A DNA stretch of 64,000 nt from Cryptomeria japonica (lineage: Eukaryota > Streptophyta > Pinopsida > Cupressales > Cupressaceae), in the NCBI RefSeq assembly GCF_030272615.1, contig NC_081415.1, forward strand, positions 631,765,041 to 631,829,040, read 5' to 3'. The notes below the pieces were generated by a model. The model was not told where the DNA came from. It worked only from the letters and a program-made list of their open reading frames with translations, and did not search any database. The translations under genes were made by a program, and so were the position numbers. Below, piece by piece: positions 33,896 through 46,752 of the stretch. Position 1 is the first letter of the stretch. Each line of letters begins with the position of its first letter.

Positions 33896-34748
33896 ACCAA
33901 AAACAAAAAGACAGGGGGCAAAACAGTGAGGAATTTTAAAAATTTTGAAAACATCTTTAGAAGCCTTTTTCCATCAACATCATTTTTCATCAAAGCAGAG
34001 TAGTAAAAACAAAACTTTAAAAACTATTTCTTGAGCAAAGTTTGTGTCAAAACAAACGTTGTAAAAATCTGAAACTGATCACACGGTAAAACATATCTAT
34101 CCTATCATAATCCGGAAACCTCATCACAAGTATCAAAAGAATCCTTTACCATCTCAGGGATTTCATCTCAAAAACACTTGTTTAAAAAAAATTTCAAGTT
34201 GTCAAATCAAGTTTCCATATTGGGAGACTTTTATCCATATCATTCGACATGCTTTGTCGTGAAGGGGCATCTAAACCTTCACTTTGATCGAGTAAGACTT
34301 GAATTTTCAAAACAAGATCAACTGAATCCAAACAAATCAAAGGAAACCATCGATCACTTATGCATGACTAATCCCCATATTTTGAGAAGAAAGAATCTTT
34401 ATCATAACATCACGTTGAAGAAACAACAACCTAGTTTTTCCAAATTCATCAAGAGAAACAAGTTTTTATACATCAATCGTCAACTCTTCCAATCTCATCG
34501 AGTATTCCTTCATCACGTCAAACGTTATATCCAAAACAAATCCAATGAATTTGACAAAGAGCCTTTAAAGACTAGGGCATATTGTCAAAAATCCGCTTTT
34601 AATCAAATCATAAACCGTGGAGGAAGGATCAATCCGACATTCTTACCCGACGAGTGTATCACTTAAAACACACCCCGACTTGAACCACCAACCCCCGAGC
34701 AACATATCGAAGAGGATTTTGTCCCCTTCGTCACTGAAAGCTACTAAA
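33896..34748 (+). other. Element 4 leader end with an unrecognised Lys/His-rich ORF
   Basis: The leader between the second array and gag. A 162-codon ORF at 34178-34666 (starting MFKKNFKLSNQVSILGDFYP, rich in Lys, Asn and His) is in another frame from gag. Element 5 has no clear counterpart at the same place, so it may be chance. The gag frame is also open from 34617, but the gag start is taken at 34749 by comparison with element 5. Confidence 0.35.
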
Positions 34749-37700
34749 ATGCCTATTACTCGCTCTCAACAAAACCAACAAAGCGAGACACACGCAGAGT
34801 CTAGTATGAATTGAAGGTTGTCAAATCCTTTTGAAGGTCCACACCTAGAGGATACTGAAATTTCTAAAGAGCTTCTTCAAGAATGTTAGGAAAGCGCTTC
34901 ATTCCAAAAGCTTGTAGAAAGGCTCATGGAAAATGACAAAGAAAAATATTTGCTCATGCTCACAAGTAAAGGAGTAAAACTCCTTGAAAACCTTGATGCA
35001 GATATGTTTAGAACACAACCTCAACATTACGAATATCAAGAATGACAACGGGAAAGGGAAGCACACGATCCTGAACAAGATATCCCTGATCAAAACATAC
35101 CAGAACAACATACGCCAAGACAAAACATCCTGGATCAAAACATACCAGAGCAACATACACCAAGACAATATCTTCCTGAGCAAAACATACCATTCCATAC
35201 ACCGTTTCAACCCAGGATCAATACAAGGGAAGAACCTTTCCCTCAGCAAAACAATGTGCCTTTGGTTGCCCTTACTCAACAAATGCAAATGTTACAAAGA
35301 CAAATGCAAGACATACAACAAGGGACAACAGTACGCTACTCTTTAAACAAAATCTGTCCTTATCCTTTTGACAAAAGATTGCACATGATCCCTTTTCCTC
35401 CAAACTCGGACGTGCCTAAATTTGACAAGTACGATGGAAAAAGTGATCCCCGCGATCATGTCAGAGAATTCTGTACCATGAGTCTTGAATTTGCTCATGA
35501 TGACACCTATCTGATGAGGTTATTCCCAAGAAGCTTGAGAGGGCAAACAATGGAATGGTTATCCAAAATTACGCCACCTGTCAGATCGTTTGATGAATTG
35601 GTTAACAAGTTCATAACATAATTCTCCTATAACATTCAACACGCTATAACCATGCTAGACATCTGCAACACCAAACAAAAGAACAATGAAACATTCATGA
35701 TATTCCTTCAACACTGGCAACGTATGGTATCACAATATCCTCGAGATATTCTTGAAAATGAGAAAATGGAAATCTTCATCAATAACTTGAATAGTGAGAT
35801 GAGTTACAGGCTCAAGCTCCAATGCATATTGTCTTTCGCTAAATTGATTGAAAATGACATTCAAGTAGAGGAAGCGTGTGCCAAAAAGGGAATGCTCAAA
35901 TTCTTCAAAGAAGGAACAAACTCATCAAACTACAATAACCAGAACAACAACAACTTGGACAAGTCTCGATTCTGGACTCGAAACAAAAACAAAGGCAACA
36001 ATGAATCACATGATCCAAAACCTAAGCAACCAGTGCTCGCATTATCCAGAAATCCTCAGGCTATGAAAAATCCTAAAGGTGCTAATCCAAATGCTAACAC
36101 ATATGAACCAAATACCAATCAAGGACAACTCAACACAAACAACACCAACGATACTCAAAACAAACCCACAAATCCAGGACCTAATAACAATTCACATGAC
36201 AACACTAACAATTTCCAAAAGCGTGTCTTCACACCATTGGGACAATCACTAGAATCAACATTCAAAGAGCTTCTGGCAAACAAGATTCTTTCTTTGCCTA
36301 CAATCAGCAACTATGAACCCCAAATCAAACCACCTTGGTGGAATGATTCACACTATTGTGATTTTCATCGTAACAGGGGTCATTGGATGAACGATTGCAT
36401 GAGATTGAAAAACATTGTTCAAGACATGATTGATCGAAGTGACTTAATGGTAGATGGTCTCAAAACAAATGGTGACCATGGAACCTTTAAAAATCCTCTT
36501 CCAAATTACAACAAAGATGGAGCTTCAACCTCAAACGATACACGTGGAGCTCGTATCAACCATATCTACAATAACACCATCAATCACATATCAGCCGAAG
36601 ATCATCAGGTAAATGTCATCACCATCCGAGATCAGCATGATCATGAATCTATCAATGTAACAATCCAAACTCAAAAATATGTCTTAAAAGGACATACTGC
36701 GCCTACAACTACTACACCAAAGATCCAATATGATCTGGTCAGCCAACTACGCAAAACTCCAGCTCAGATATCTATACTAGAATTGCTAAAACTATCACCC
36801 AAACACAAAAACGTATTGGAACAAGCGCTATTGGAAACCAATGTATCTCAAGATCTGGATGCAGACAGATTTCAAGCCATGGTCACCCATATGACAGGAC
36901 CTCATAATCTCACCTTCTCAGAGCATGATAATACTTCCTTGAGCCATCCACATAATACTCCTCTCCATATTGAAATCATTGTCTATAAACATAGAATCAA
37001 GAGAGTATTAATAGATGGAGGAGTTGGACTTAATAAATGTACTTTAAAGCTTATCCATGCATTAGGCTTCTTTGAAGAGTCTATTGATCCCCATAAAAAA
37101 ATTACCATAAAGGCATATGATGATGAGGAAAGGTCATCTAAAGGAACCATGATGTTGCCCATTCAAGTTGGACCAGTGCAAAAGGATACTATGTGTCAGG
37201 TCTTAGATATAGATCTCACCTACAATATTTTGTTAGGTCGACCCTGGATACATGAAATGCAAGCAGTGCCTTCTACGTATCACTAGTGTGTCAAATTTCC
37301 TTATAACGGACAAGAGATCTCCATATCTGTTGATCACAATCCATTTCAACATTGTAATGCAATGGGAGCAACCCAAGATAGTTTGGTTCCCCATAATAGG
37401 GAAAAGCAGAGATCCTCAACATTAGATCTACAGACAGCAAAGCCCGAATCATTATCTGGAAATTTCAAGTAGCAAATGCAAATCAAAGACCAAGGTATGT
37501 GAGAATACTCTTTGGAACCCCTGTGTTTGGCCAAATTACCGATATCACCCAGATCTCATGGATTGCCTACTACATCAACGCATCTAGTAACTTAGCCCAT
37601 CACCAAATTTGATGGTACCTTCATCCAACTGGGCACTCTAGCACATGAATCAGAAGATAAAGACATTCTTAGCTGGTTATACAAAGATGAGGAAGAAGAT

Positions 37701-40700
37701 AACAGAGTAGCTGCTTTGGACATAGTTCTACCGACACACCTATATGGAAAGGGATACTTAATCATGCAGCAAATGGGATATGATGGTAAAGGACCTATTG
37801 GAAAATGCAAAGGAGTCACGGAACCCATAGATCTTCCTTCACAGCCCAGTAGAGACAAAACCGGATTAGGTTGTAAATTCACTTTCCTATTAAGAAAGAC
37901 GCCACACATAATTGCAAAACCTCAATGGAAAGCAAAGAAGAAGTACAAAGAAGAATCCTGGTAGGAAGCACTATTTGAGTCAGCAGAAACAATCCGCAAG
38001 GCATGTGAATGTCAAGAATAGAAGTTACATCAGGAAAAGCTTCTAAGCCACAAGAAGGCCATATCTGCAGTAGTAGCTCATCTTCAAACACCAATATCTC
38101 AAGAACTGATAATATCATCTCCTAATACCATTGTTCCTCCCCGAGGAGGCACAGTCTATACATAAATACAGAAAGTAGAAGCAGGATTTGACACCGAATC
38201 AACAAAAACTATCAAACTGGTATCCATCATCAAAGATCTGTTTTCACCATACAACATACCTATTCATAGCACTGATAGAATCTAGGATGATGCCTCAGAA
38301 ACTGATTCCAATGAATATGAATGGGGTAGCTGCTCAAATGCTACTATAGATATCCCTAATAATACTAGCACCATACCCCTTTCTCAGGAAGAACATAATG
38401 CAGAAGATAGACCTCTTGAAATTGGACCATAGCATATCTATGATGCCAAGGAAAGCGAACAAAAGCATTATGAACAAGTCTATATGAAAGATAATACCAT
38501 CGAAGACCTCGACGAAATCCTTGACTTCTTTAAAACCAAGACCAATCATGATGAAACCTCTATCTTAACACTTACAGTAGCCGAACTTGATCCACCAAAT
38601 GATTCCTTACCGCTTGTCTTTCCTGACCTCATTGACTGGGACGAACCCGAAATACATGATATACCAATTTTCCCAGACAATGAATCTATTATCCATTACC
38701 TATGTACCGTTAATCCGAAAATAGACTCTACCAGCGAACAAAGTAACGATATCTGCAAATCAGGGAGTGCCAAGTCTCTCAGTCGTAAAAATGAACCAAG
38801 TAAAAGATCTGATGTTGAAAACCAATCAATGGCAGCTCTAGATCACAAAAAATAAAAAATAAAGGACGTATCTGAGGGTGAAAACCTTTTCAAAGCACCT
38901 AAAGATGGGAGACTTGACACTCCTCTAGAGCACTTTCATGAGTGATCACCCATATTGATTGAGCCCACTCAATCAATCAACATTAGTACCACAGAAGCAG
39001 TAAAAAACATACACCTTGCAAAATCCCTGACAGAGGAGGAAAGATCGACATTTATCCTTTTTTTTAAAGAAAAGAAAATTAATTTTGCTTGGTCATATGT
39101 CGATATGCCCGGAGTTGATCCACACTTAATCATGCATCACTTGTCCATCTCTCCAGGAGTTAAGCTAGTCAAACAAAAGCTACGAAAGATGAATCCACAT
39201 GTAGCACTCATGGTCAAAGCTGAACTCAAGAAGTTATTAGATGTCGGATTCATCTGACCCATTGACTATGCAGAATGGATTTCCAATATAGTACCAGTAT
39301 CAAAACCAGACGGCAGTATCAGAATCTGCACTGATTTCAGAGATGTCAACAAAGCTTGTCCAAAAGATGACTTTCCTCTACCCAGTATTGACATAATTGT
39401 AGACCTCACAGTGGGCCATGCAATGCTCTCACTGATGGATGGTTTCTCAGGCTATAATCAGATCAAAATAGCCCCGGAAGATCAAGATAAAACAACGTTC
39501 ACCTGTCCTTGGGGAACGTACTGTTGGAATGTTATGCCTTTTGGCTTAGAGAATGCAGGGGCTACTTATCAAAGAGCAATGACAACAATCTTTCATGACA
39601 TGATGCACACATTCATGGAAGACTATGTGGATGATTTACTAGCTAAATCCCTCACTAGAGCAGAACATCTCGGCATCCTAACAAAGATCTTTGATCGATT
39701 GGAGAAATTCCAAGTCAGACTCAACCCTAAGAAGTGTGTCTTCAGGGTTACATCAGGAAAGTTACTAGGCTACATTATCTCAGCTAAAGGTATTGAAGTG
39801 GATCTAGCAAAGGTACAAGCCATTATGGAGATGCCACCACCAAAGAATATCAGTCAACTCAGATCTCTACAAGGATGACTTCAATCAATTAGGCGATTCA
39901 TCGCTCAATTAGCTGATAAAAGTCTACCATTCAATCATTTGCTCCATAAGAATGTACCTTTCAGATGGGAGATCAAGTGTGCAGAATATTTTTATCAAAT
40001 CAAACAGTATCTGATGAATCCACCAGTTCTAGTACCACCAGTCGCAGGAAAGCCCCTTATTCTATATATCTCAACAACAGATATATCACTGGGGGCACTA
40101 TTGGCACAAGAAGATCAACAAGGGAAGGAACGAGCCATATACTACATCAGCAGGACATTGAATGGCTATGAACTCAACTACACATTCATTGAGAAGGCTT
40201 GTCTAATAGTGGTCTTCACATCTCAGAAGTTCCGATATTATATGCTAGCACACACAATTAAGCTAGTAGCAAAAAATGATCCTCTCAAATACCTACTCAG
40301 CAAAGCAACTCTTATCGGACGATTGGCTAAATGGGTCATGATTCTCAGTGAATTCGACATCCAATACACAGAAAGAAGAGCCATCAAAGGACAAGCAATT
40401 GCAGATCAACTAGCTGAAGTACCACTACCAGGAAAACAAACTATGGAGATTGAATTTCCGGATAGGGACGCTCTTGCTATTTCTACCACACAATGGACTC
40501 TATACTTTGATGGATCCTACACCCAACATAGTTCAGGTGCTGGCATTCTTTTCATCACTCCTAAAGGACACACTATACCAAGATCATATAGGCTTATGTT
40601 CCCATGCACGAATAATGTGGCTGAATATGAGGCATTGGTTATAGGCATCAAAATGGCCATAGAATGGAAAATCACAGAGTTAATGGTCTATGGAGATTCA

Positions 40701-42245
40701 CAACTAGTCGTCAATCAGATCAACAACAACTATCAAACAAAGGATGACAAGCTACTACCCTACAAACGAATGGTGGATGACTTCAAACAGTATTTTGTAT
40801 ACATCACCTTCGAGCAGATACCAAGGTTGAACAACAAAGAAACCGATGCCATGGCTACTATCGCTTCATTATTACAAATTCCAGAGCAACAAAGTCGTTA
40901 CGAGTTCCTGGTAGACCAACTGTTCTCCCCAGCCTATGACCACTCCGAATCCCATGTCGTCTACGCCTTAACTAGTTTGGATTCTCCTTTATATGGACTG
41001 ATATATGATTATCTAAAGAACAACATCTTACCCATTGACCAATCCCGTAACCAAAAATGTAATTTTATCCGACAAGCCGCCCGGTATACCCTTACTGCTG
41101 ATACTTTGTACCGTAAACGTCTAGATGGTACTCTTCTTTGTTGCCTTGATCGTAATGATTCTGATTTCGCTTTACACAAGCTTCACGAAGGTATTTGTGG
41201 AACACATTCAAGTGGGACTACTCTTTCTAAAAAGCTTCTAAGGATGGGATACTACTAGCCTACAATGGAGAAAGATTCTTACCGATTCGCCAAGAAGTGT
41301 CCTAAATGCTAGATCCATGGCAATCTGATATATACACTAGCACAGGAACTGCAGCCATTTACAACATCCTGGCCCTTCTGTCAGTGGGGGTTAGACTTGG
41401 TTGGCAAAATTCATCCTTCATCTTCAAATGGACACAAGTTCATTATAACTGCAACAAAATACTTTACCAAGTGGATAGAAGCACTCCCAATGACCATAGT
41501 AACTGGAAAGCAAATTGCATCTTTTATCCTAAACTATCTGATCTGCAGATATGGTATTCCAAGTTCCATCATCACTGATAATGGATGCCCATTCAAAAAC
41601 CAAGATGTCCAAGAACTATGTGAACAATTCAAAATACAACATCGGTTCTCTACACCATACTACCCATAGGGGAATGGTCAAGCAGAAGCATCCAACAAAA
41701 CCATACTGAAAATTCTCAAGAAAACAATAAATGATGCAGGCAAAGATTGGCATATCCAACTCAACCCAGGGCTTTGGGCATACAAAACCAGCATCCGTAC
41801 ACCTACAGGAGCAACACCTTTCTCATTGGTCTATGGATCTGAAGCTATTTTACCATTGGAGGTAGAAATTTTATCTCTCAGAGTCTCTCTAAAAGGCTTA
41901 ATCCCAGATGAAGAGTATCGGGTCAACCGACTGCAAGAACTAGAACTATTAGATGAAAGACATCAACATGCTTACACTCATCTCAAAGCATATCCGCAAC
42001 GCATGTGCAGGAGCTACAATCACAAGGTCATCCCTCGCAACTTCAAAGTTGGTGATCTAGTCCTCAAAGAAAATCCAAGAAATCAGCAAGATCGAGAAAA
42101 GAAAGGGAAGTTTGAACCTAACTAGTTGGGTTCCTATGTCATCATATCAGTCTATGTATCAGGTGCCTATCAGCTCACAACCTCAGAAGGAGATATGCTC
42201 GAAGAACCAACTAACAACATTCATCTAAAGAAATACTACACTTGA
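34749..42245 (+). pseudogene. Element 4 gag-pol polyprotein
   Basis: One frame of about 2,500 codons from ATG at 34749 (MPITRSQQNQ, compare MPIETRSKSK in element 5) to TGA at 42243-42245, interrupted by about 21 stops and no frameshift that I can find. Order: gag (35340-35640, FDKYDGKSDPRDHVREF and LRGQTMEWLSK); variant zinc finger YCDFHRNRGHWMNDC near 36350; protease near 36985-37240 with VLIDGGVGLN and NILLGRPWI; G-patch near 37755-37880 (MGYDGKGPIGKCKG); RT 39190-39890 with intact YVDDLL; RNase H to 40420; archaeal-type RNase H 40490-40870 (LYFDGSYTQHSSGAGILF); integrase 41170-41860 with zinc-binding H and C residues, WIEALP, DNGCPFKN and NGQAEASNKT. It copies RNA to DNA and integrates it in the family. 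Here the stops kill it. Confidence 0.93.
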
Positions 42246-43577
42246 GTAGTCCAAATGCACGGAAAAAGCAAAAACAAGCAAAAAAAAAAAAAAATCTAGA
42301 AAAAGAAAATATAAAGGTACAATAAAATCAACTGGTGAAAACCTGGTAACAGGCACTATTGTGAAAGGATAGCTCCTCTATCTATATCCACATCCTTATC
42401 TTCATAGTAAAGCACTATCGGCCATCGCCCAACACTTAGCACATATCTATTCAGGACATACTTAGCGTAGTCACTATCCTGGTCTATCCATATATATCCT
42501 CTTACCATATTACACCATGGCTTGGAAATTACTGTACATATCCACATCAAGAGGCACACTTAGCTAGGGGCAACATTCGTCAAACTTGCAACATATTTAG
42601 GCCGTCAAACACTAGAAGCAAACTCAGAACATCTCATCTATCCAAATCAAACTAGCGCAACCACAAAGCAAAACATCAATCAGTAAACAAAAGATTCCTT
42701 GGACTGCTACGATGGATGATTTTCTGAAGTAACAAATGTTTGCATTTTTGCATAAAGTCTTAACTATTTTTGCACTTGAACTTTTTGAATTATTGGATTC
42801 TTTAAATTTTCTCAAACAATGCTTCAAAGCTAGAGAAAATCAAGAAACTCAATATTTTTTTTAGTCTTCTATCTGTGAGGTGCTCGTTTGTACTGTGTAA
42901 ATACTTGTCTCGAGATGTGATGTGCAAACACATCACTGAAGACCTGATTCCACTTTACGCATACAAATGGTTTAATCTTGTCTGTTTATACACAATCTGC
43001 ACTCAGGTCATCTTGGTTCAATTATACCTTGACGTTTGTGCTATCTTGCAAAATCAAACATCATGTAAATTTTTCTTAGGTCATTATGGTTCAATTATAC
43101 CATTATGCTTGTATAAATTTTCAACATATCCCAAACAAATCAATGCTCAATGATGATACTTATCTCGAAAGCAAATAACATATGGTTATATCAGGATGAC
43201 AAATGCAGAATGAGGATGCTCCAAAAACATAGTTGCATATCATTTTAAAGTAGTTGCATATCATTTTACAAATAGTTGCATATCATTTTACAATTAGTTG
43301 CACATCATTATCATACATCTCATTTTCAAGATACATCTCATAAATCAAACATCATAGCACATATTCATCATGCATTTATATCTATCAAAGCATTACATCA
43401 TCATAGAATAAACAAACAGCATATAGAAAGTATGAATCCATAACACATCACATGAAGATCAAGGAAAATTGTGTCGTCTATATATATATATATCTCCAAA
43501 ATGATCACAATACAACATATGTCATGTCTCTGTCAAATACAAATACAATGATCAAAATACAACAGAGACAACATCTC
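42246..43577 (+). other. Element 4 non-coding region after pol
   Basis: 1.3 kb with no domain. It has an A-rich run at 42277-42292, four tandem copies of a 22-24 bp unit TAGTTGCATATCATTTTA(CAA) at about 43230-43310, and a short (TA)7-8 run near 43481-43494. A 92-codon ORF at 42875-43153 is not recognised. Confidence 0.5.
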
Positions 43578-44654
43578 TCAAGTATGACTATCTCTTGACG
43601 GAGATGGTCTCGCTATAGAAGTCCCCGCCCCTGGATCTCTAGGCGGATCATGTCTCGATGGCCTTGTCACACCTCGACTCTCTAACCGCGACCCAATCTC
43701 TCGAGATTGACTAGATCTCGACTGTGTAAAGCTCTATACTCGGCGATCCCTAGGTATTGTAGCCTCATAATGACGACGGTAGTACTTCACCTCCTGAGCT
43801 CTCAAAGAAAGCTCTCTCAGGGTGTCTCTCATCAGACCACCTATTGCTGCTCTCTGCACACTCACTGCAAGCTCCTCTGCTCGACCCTGCCGCTCTATCT
43901 CTGTGTCTCACTTAGTGGTTAGTTGAGCAATCTGCCACTGCTGCATCAGTAGCTGTGCCTGTAGCTGTTGTACCATCATCTGTAGGGGTACCTATGAAGA
44001 GGTATCCCCTCTCCCTCTACCTATCCTCATTGCTGGAGGCAGTAGCACATCAGTCCTCCTCCTCTGAACTGGCCGTCTCACCTCGTTAGTCCCTCCCACT
44101 GCAGCTATCACCTCCCCCACCATCCCCTCACCACCTGCTCTGATGGTCAACCCTCCTCTCCCTCTATCCATCATAGCTCATCGAACTGCTCTCTCTAACC
44201 CTCTATCACCACCATCCCTTCCTCTATCTCCTCTCCTCCCCCGATCTCCTCTCCCTTGTCGTCCTCCTCCACCATCTCCATCATCCTCATCATCTCCACC
44301 TCCCTCATCCTCATCATCATCAAACGCAGACCGCATCTCCTCCAGATCTGATATCCTCGCCACCGCCCGCTCTGCGAACAATCTAGTGAACTCATCTGTC
44401 ATCCCAACATCCAAAATCACTGGGGCATAATCCCATATCTGGCCCGCTAAGCTAACAAACTCCTCTACAGCTGCTGCACTATCAATAGTTGGACCCCAAT
44501 CTGGTATGTCCTGCCTCCGATGCACATACAAGCAGGTCCCCTATGGTATACCCTGCTGTCGACCATACTGCCGCAAAACTCTAGTGACCACAAATTTCTC
44601 AATCACAAACGGGGTCCTCCCTATCAGGTATCGAGTCATAAAAACATAGGGTAT
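43578..44654 (-). pseudogene. Antisense plant-mobile-domain-like ORF in element 4
   Basis: A single minus-strand frame of about 359 codons from 44654 to TGA at 43578-43580, with roughly five stops. It opens, without its own start, with IPYVFMTRYLIGRTPFVIEK then FVVTRVLRQYGRQQGIP. The RVLRQYGxxQxIP stretch resembles the end of plant mobile domain (PMD) proteins. It continues VHRRQDIPDWGPTID and AAAVEEFVSLAGQIWDYAPV, an acidic DDDEDEGGGDDEDD block, a Gly/Arg-rich block, a Gln-rich coiled coil (MMVQQLQAQLLMQQWQIAQL) and an Arg/Ser-rich tail. Family knowledge: PMD proteins occur in silencing factors and in some Ty3 and Mutator elements, and Tat elements often carry an extra antisense ORF before the 3' LTR. 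The N-terminal part is replaced by the inverted arm. Confidence 0.5.
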
Positions 44655-46616
44655 CTTAATATTTTAAAATTTTTTAGCTCCCATCTGCAACAGATTTGTT
44701 AGAATCCTGCAAGAAAACAAGTTGAAAATGTTAGATGGTTGGTGGACTTCAACAAGTCTATTTTTTATTCCCGGTTATAGATTTTAAAATTTTGGTTTCT
44801 GTCTGTTTTCGATGCGCTACAGAACAAACTGTACGCGCTAAAAAATATCTATGATGCGCTAAAAGAAATTGGTGACACGCTACACTATTTTCGGGATGTG
44901 CTACTCTATGTTCCAGAAGCACTGCTCTATTTTTCTCCCACACCGAGACCTACATGAAAATTTTAATATTCTTATGCGCTAATAAACAGACTTGAAGCTC
45001 TAGATGATGGACCCAACGCGTTGAACAGTGAACTGGATGCGCTAGGTTGTTGACCATATGCGCTAGGGACTGATTTCCACGTGCTGATTCTCATTTTCCG
45101 CGGACCTACAAAAGTGGTTATATTTCAAAACCGATTAGATATATGGGGTAATGCCCCACGGTGGGCACCAGAAATGTATGCAGAAAAATCGGGTGGATAG
45201 AGCTCGAAATGTGGAAAACGGAGCTCTATGGAGACTTGTCCACACACCCACAAGACTTCTTGGTGCAAGCTATGGAGTCATGAAGTATGACTCAACTTCC
45301 CAAGGTTGGTTCCATGGTTCTTTATCTCATAAGGTCCCTCAAACCAATGTTTTTTCTCTCAGATCACTGAGCAAAATGGTTTAGGGATGACAAATGCAAG
45401 AACGAGGGATGCTTTTGTTGATTTTAAGATGAGATGCATCCTAAGCTATGCATGATCCTATAAATGCAATAAACTAGTTATAAGATGACAAGGTTAGTAA
45501 ACAAGACTATCCTAGCATACTATATTAGTCCCTGATTTAAGCTAAATGATAAAGAAAGTACTCTAAACATGCATATTTAGATTAGTTTCTATCTAAAAGA
45601 GAGGCTAAAATGATGAGCATAAAATGGTATGAAAGCTTGAATGTATTTGAGAATAAGTATGATGTTAAAGAATTGGTTTCTAAAATGGAGGAATGAGAGC
45701 TCTATTTATAGCAAAAATAGGGCAATGGATGGTCAGGATTGAAAGATATAATCAAGGGCCAAGTTGGGGATCCATGTTTGTAATTGGCACCAGTGAAATG
45801 GTGACAAATGTCAACATAGGGTTGGGTTGAGAAAAGGGGTTGGAGGCATTAAATGCCTGAGAAGACCTCATGGTTATCCTAGGGGTAAGGGTTAAAGTTT
45901 AAGTTAGGATTGCCCATTGGATCAAGCTTTAACCCTAAGGATAAACTTTTGTGAAAAAGATTAAGGGATAACCATGGTCAAAGCATTGAAGGCTTGATGA
46001 GACCCTTGGGTTACATGGAGGTTAAGTTTAGAGAAAGTCTCTAATCATGCTAGAGGGTTGAGTTAACCATTAATGGTTTGGGAGATTTGGAAAATTAAGT
46101 GGTTGAAGCCTTTAAAGGTTTTCAAAGACTTTGAGGATTTGAGAAGTGACCTCCCCTTGCTTAGGGATGTGACAAATTTTAGGAGATGGGTTAGGCTAAT
46201 TAGAAGTGTTTAGAAGAGTCTAGAAGGGGGTTAGGAATAGGGTTTAGGAGGCAACTGGGAGATGTAGGTTTTTGCAAGTGGGTGGAGGGATAATAGGATT
46301 TAATTGAAATAAAATGAATTTAATTCAATTTGGTTGCAATTTGGGGAAATTAAATAAATTAGATTTATTCAATTTAAGATAACTATTTAATTAAATTTGA
46401 ATTTAATTAAAAGTGGATAGAAGGGATTTAATTGAATAAAATGATTTATTCATTAAATGGTAAAAAGAAGTCTAGTGAATTTAATTTAAATAAATTGAGT
46501 AATTTACTTAATTTAAATAGAAGAATGTGGGTGATTCAATTAAATTAGATTTAATTAAATAGAGAAATGAACATAAAATATTCATTTAGGAATATGGTCA
46601 TTTTTATACGTCTACA
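44655..46616 (-). repeat. Inverted copy of element 4 LTR plus leader
   Basis: The reverse complement of 30190-32162. In minus orientation: LTR 46616-45175 (1,442 bp, ends TG and CA), primer site TGGTGCCCACCGTGGGGC at 45170-45153, the 21-bp array at 45085-44808 (ATGCGCTA on the plus strand) and leader to 44655, where homology stops within AATATTAAGATA. Divergence from the left arm by eye is about 3-7 percent. The arms form a 1.96-kb inverted repeat around 12.5 kb. Confidence 0.93.
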
Positions 46617-46752
46617 TTTTGCCCCTCTTTGAAGTGATGTGTGTGCACATGTTAATTCAAAGAAAATGATGTGTCATTGTGATTTATGATCAAATAAATT
46701 TTTTATGTCCTTTTGAGATATGCCATGCCCCAATTTTGATAATCGATGTAGA
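46617..46752 (-). other. Polypurine tract and 136-base tail at the right end of element 4
   Basis: The minus strand reads AAAGAGGGGCAAAA (46630-46617) directly before the inverted LTR start TGTAGACG. This is therefore 3'-internal sequence of an element in minus orientation. Its outer end, next to the target duplication CCTTC, is not an LTR terminus: the plus strand ends CGATGTAGA. The TGTAGA there repeats the first six bases of the left LTR. Confidence 0.7.

Noticed and set aside
34178-34666. 162-codon ORF in the element 4 leader as a new accessory gene
   Set aside because: No recognised domain and no counterpart in element 5. Lys/Asn/His-rich composition matches A-rich non-coding DNA. Kept only as a note in the leader entry.
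44143-44430. Plus-strand Pro/Ser-rich ORF of 95 codons
   Set aside because: It is the complement of the acidic and Gly/Arg-rich part of the minus-strand PMD-like frame, whose extended frame and motif make it the better reading.
30190-46616. Reading the inverted arms as terminal inverted repeats of a DNA transposon
   Set aside because: The arms are LTR, primer site and leader of a Ty3 element whose gag-pol lies between them, and no transposase is present.
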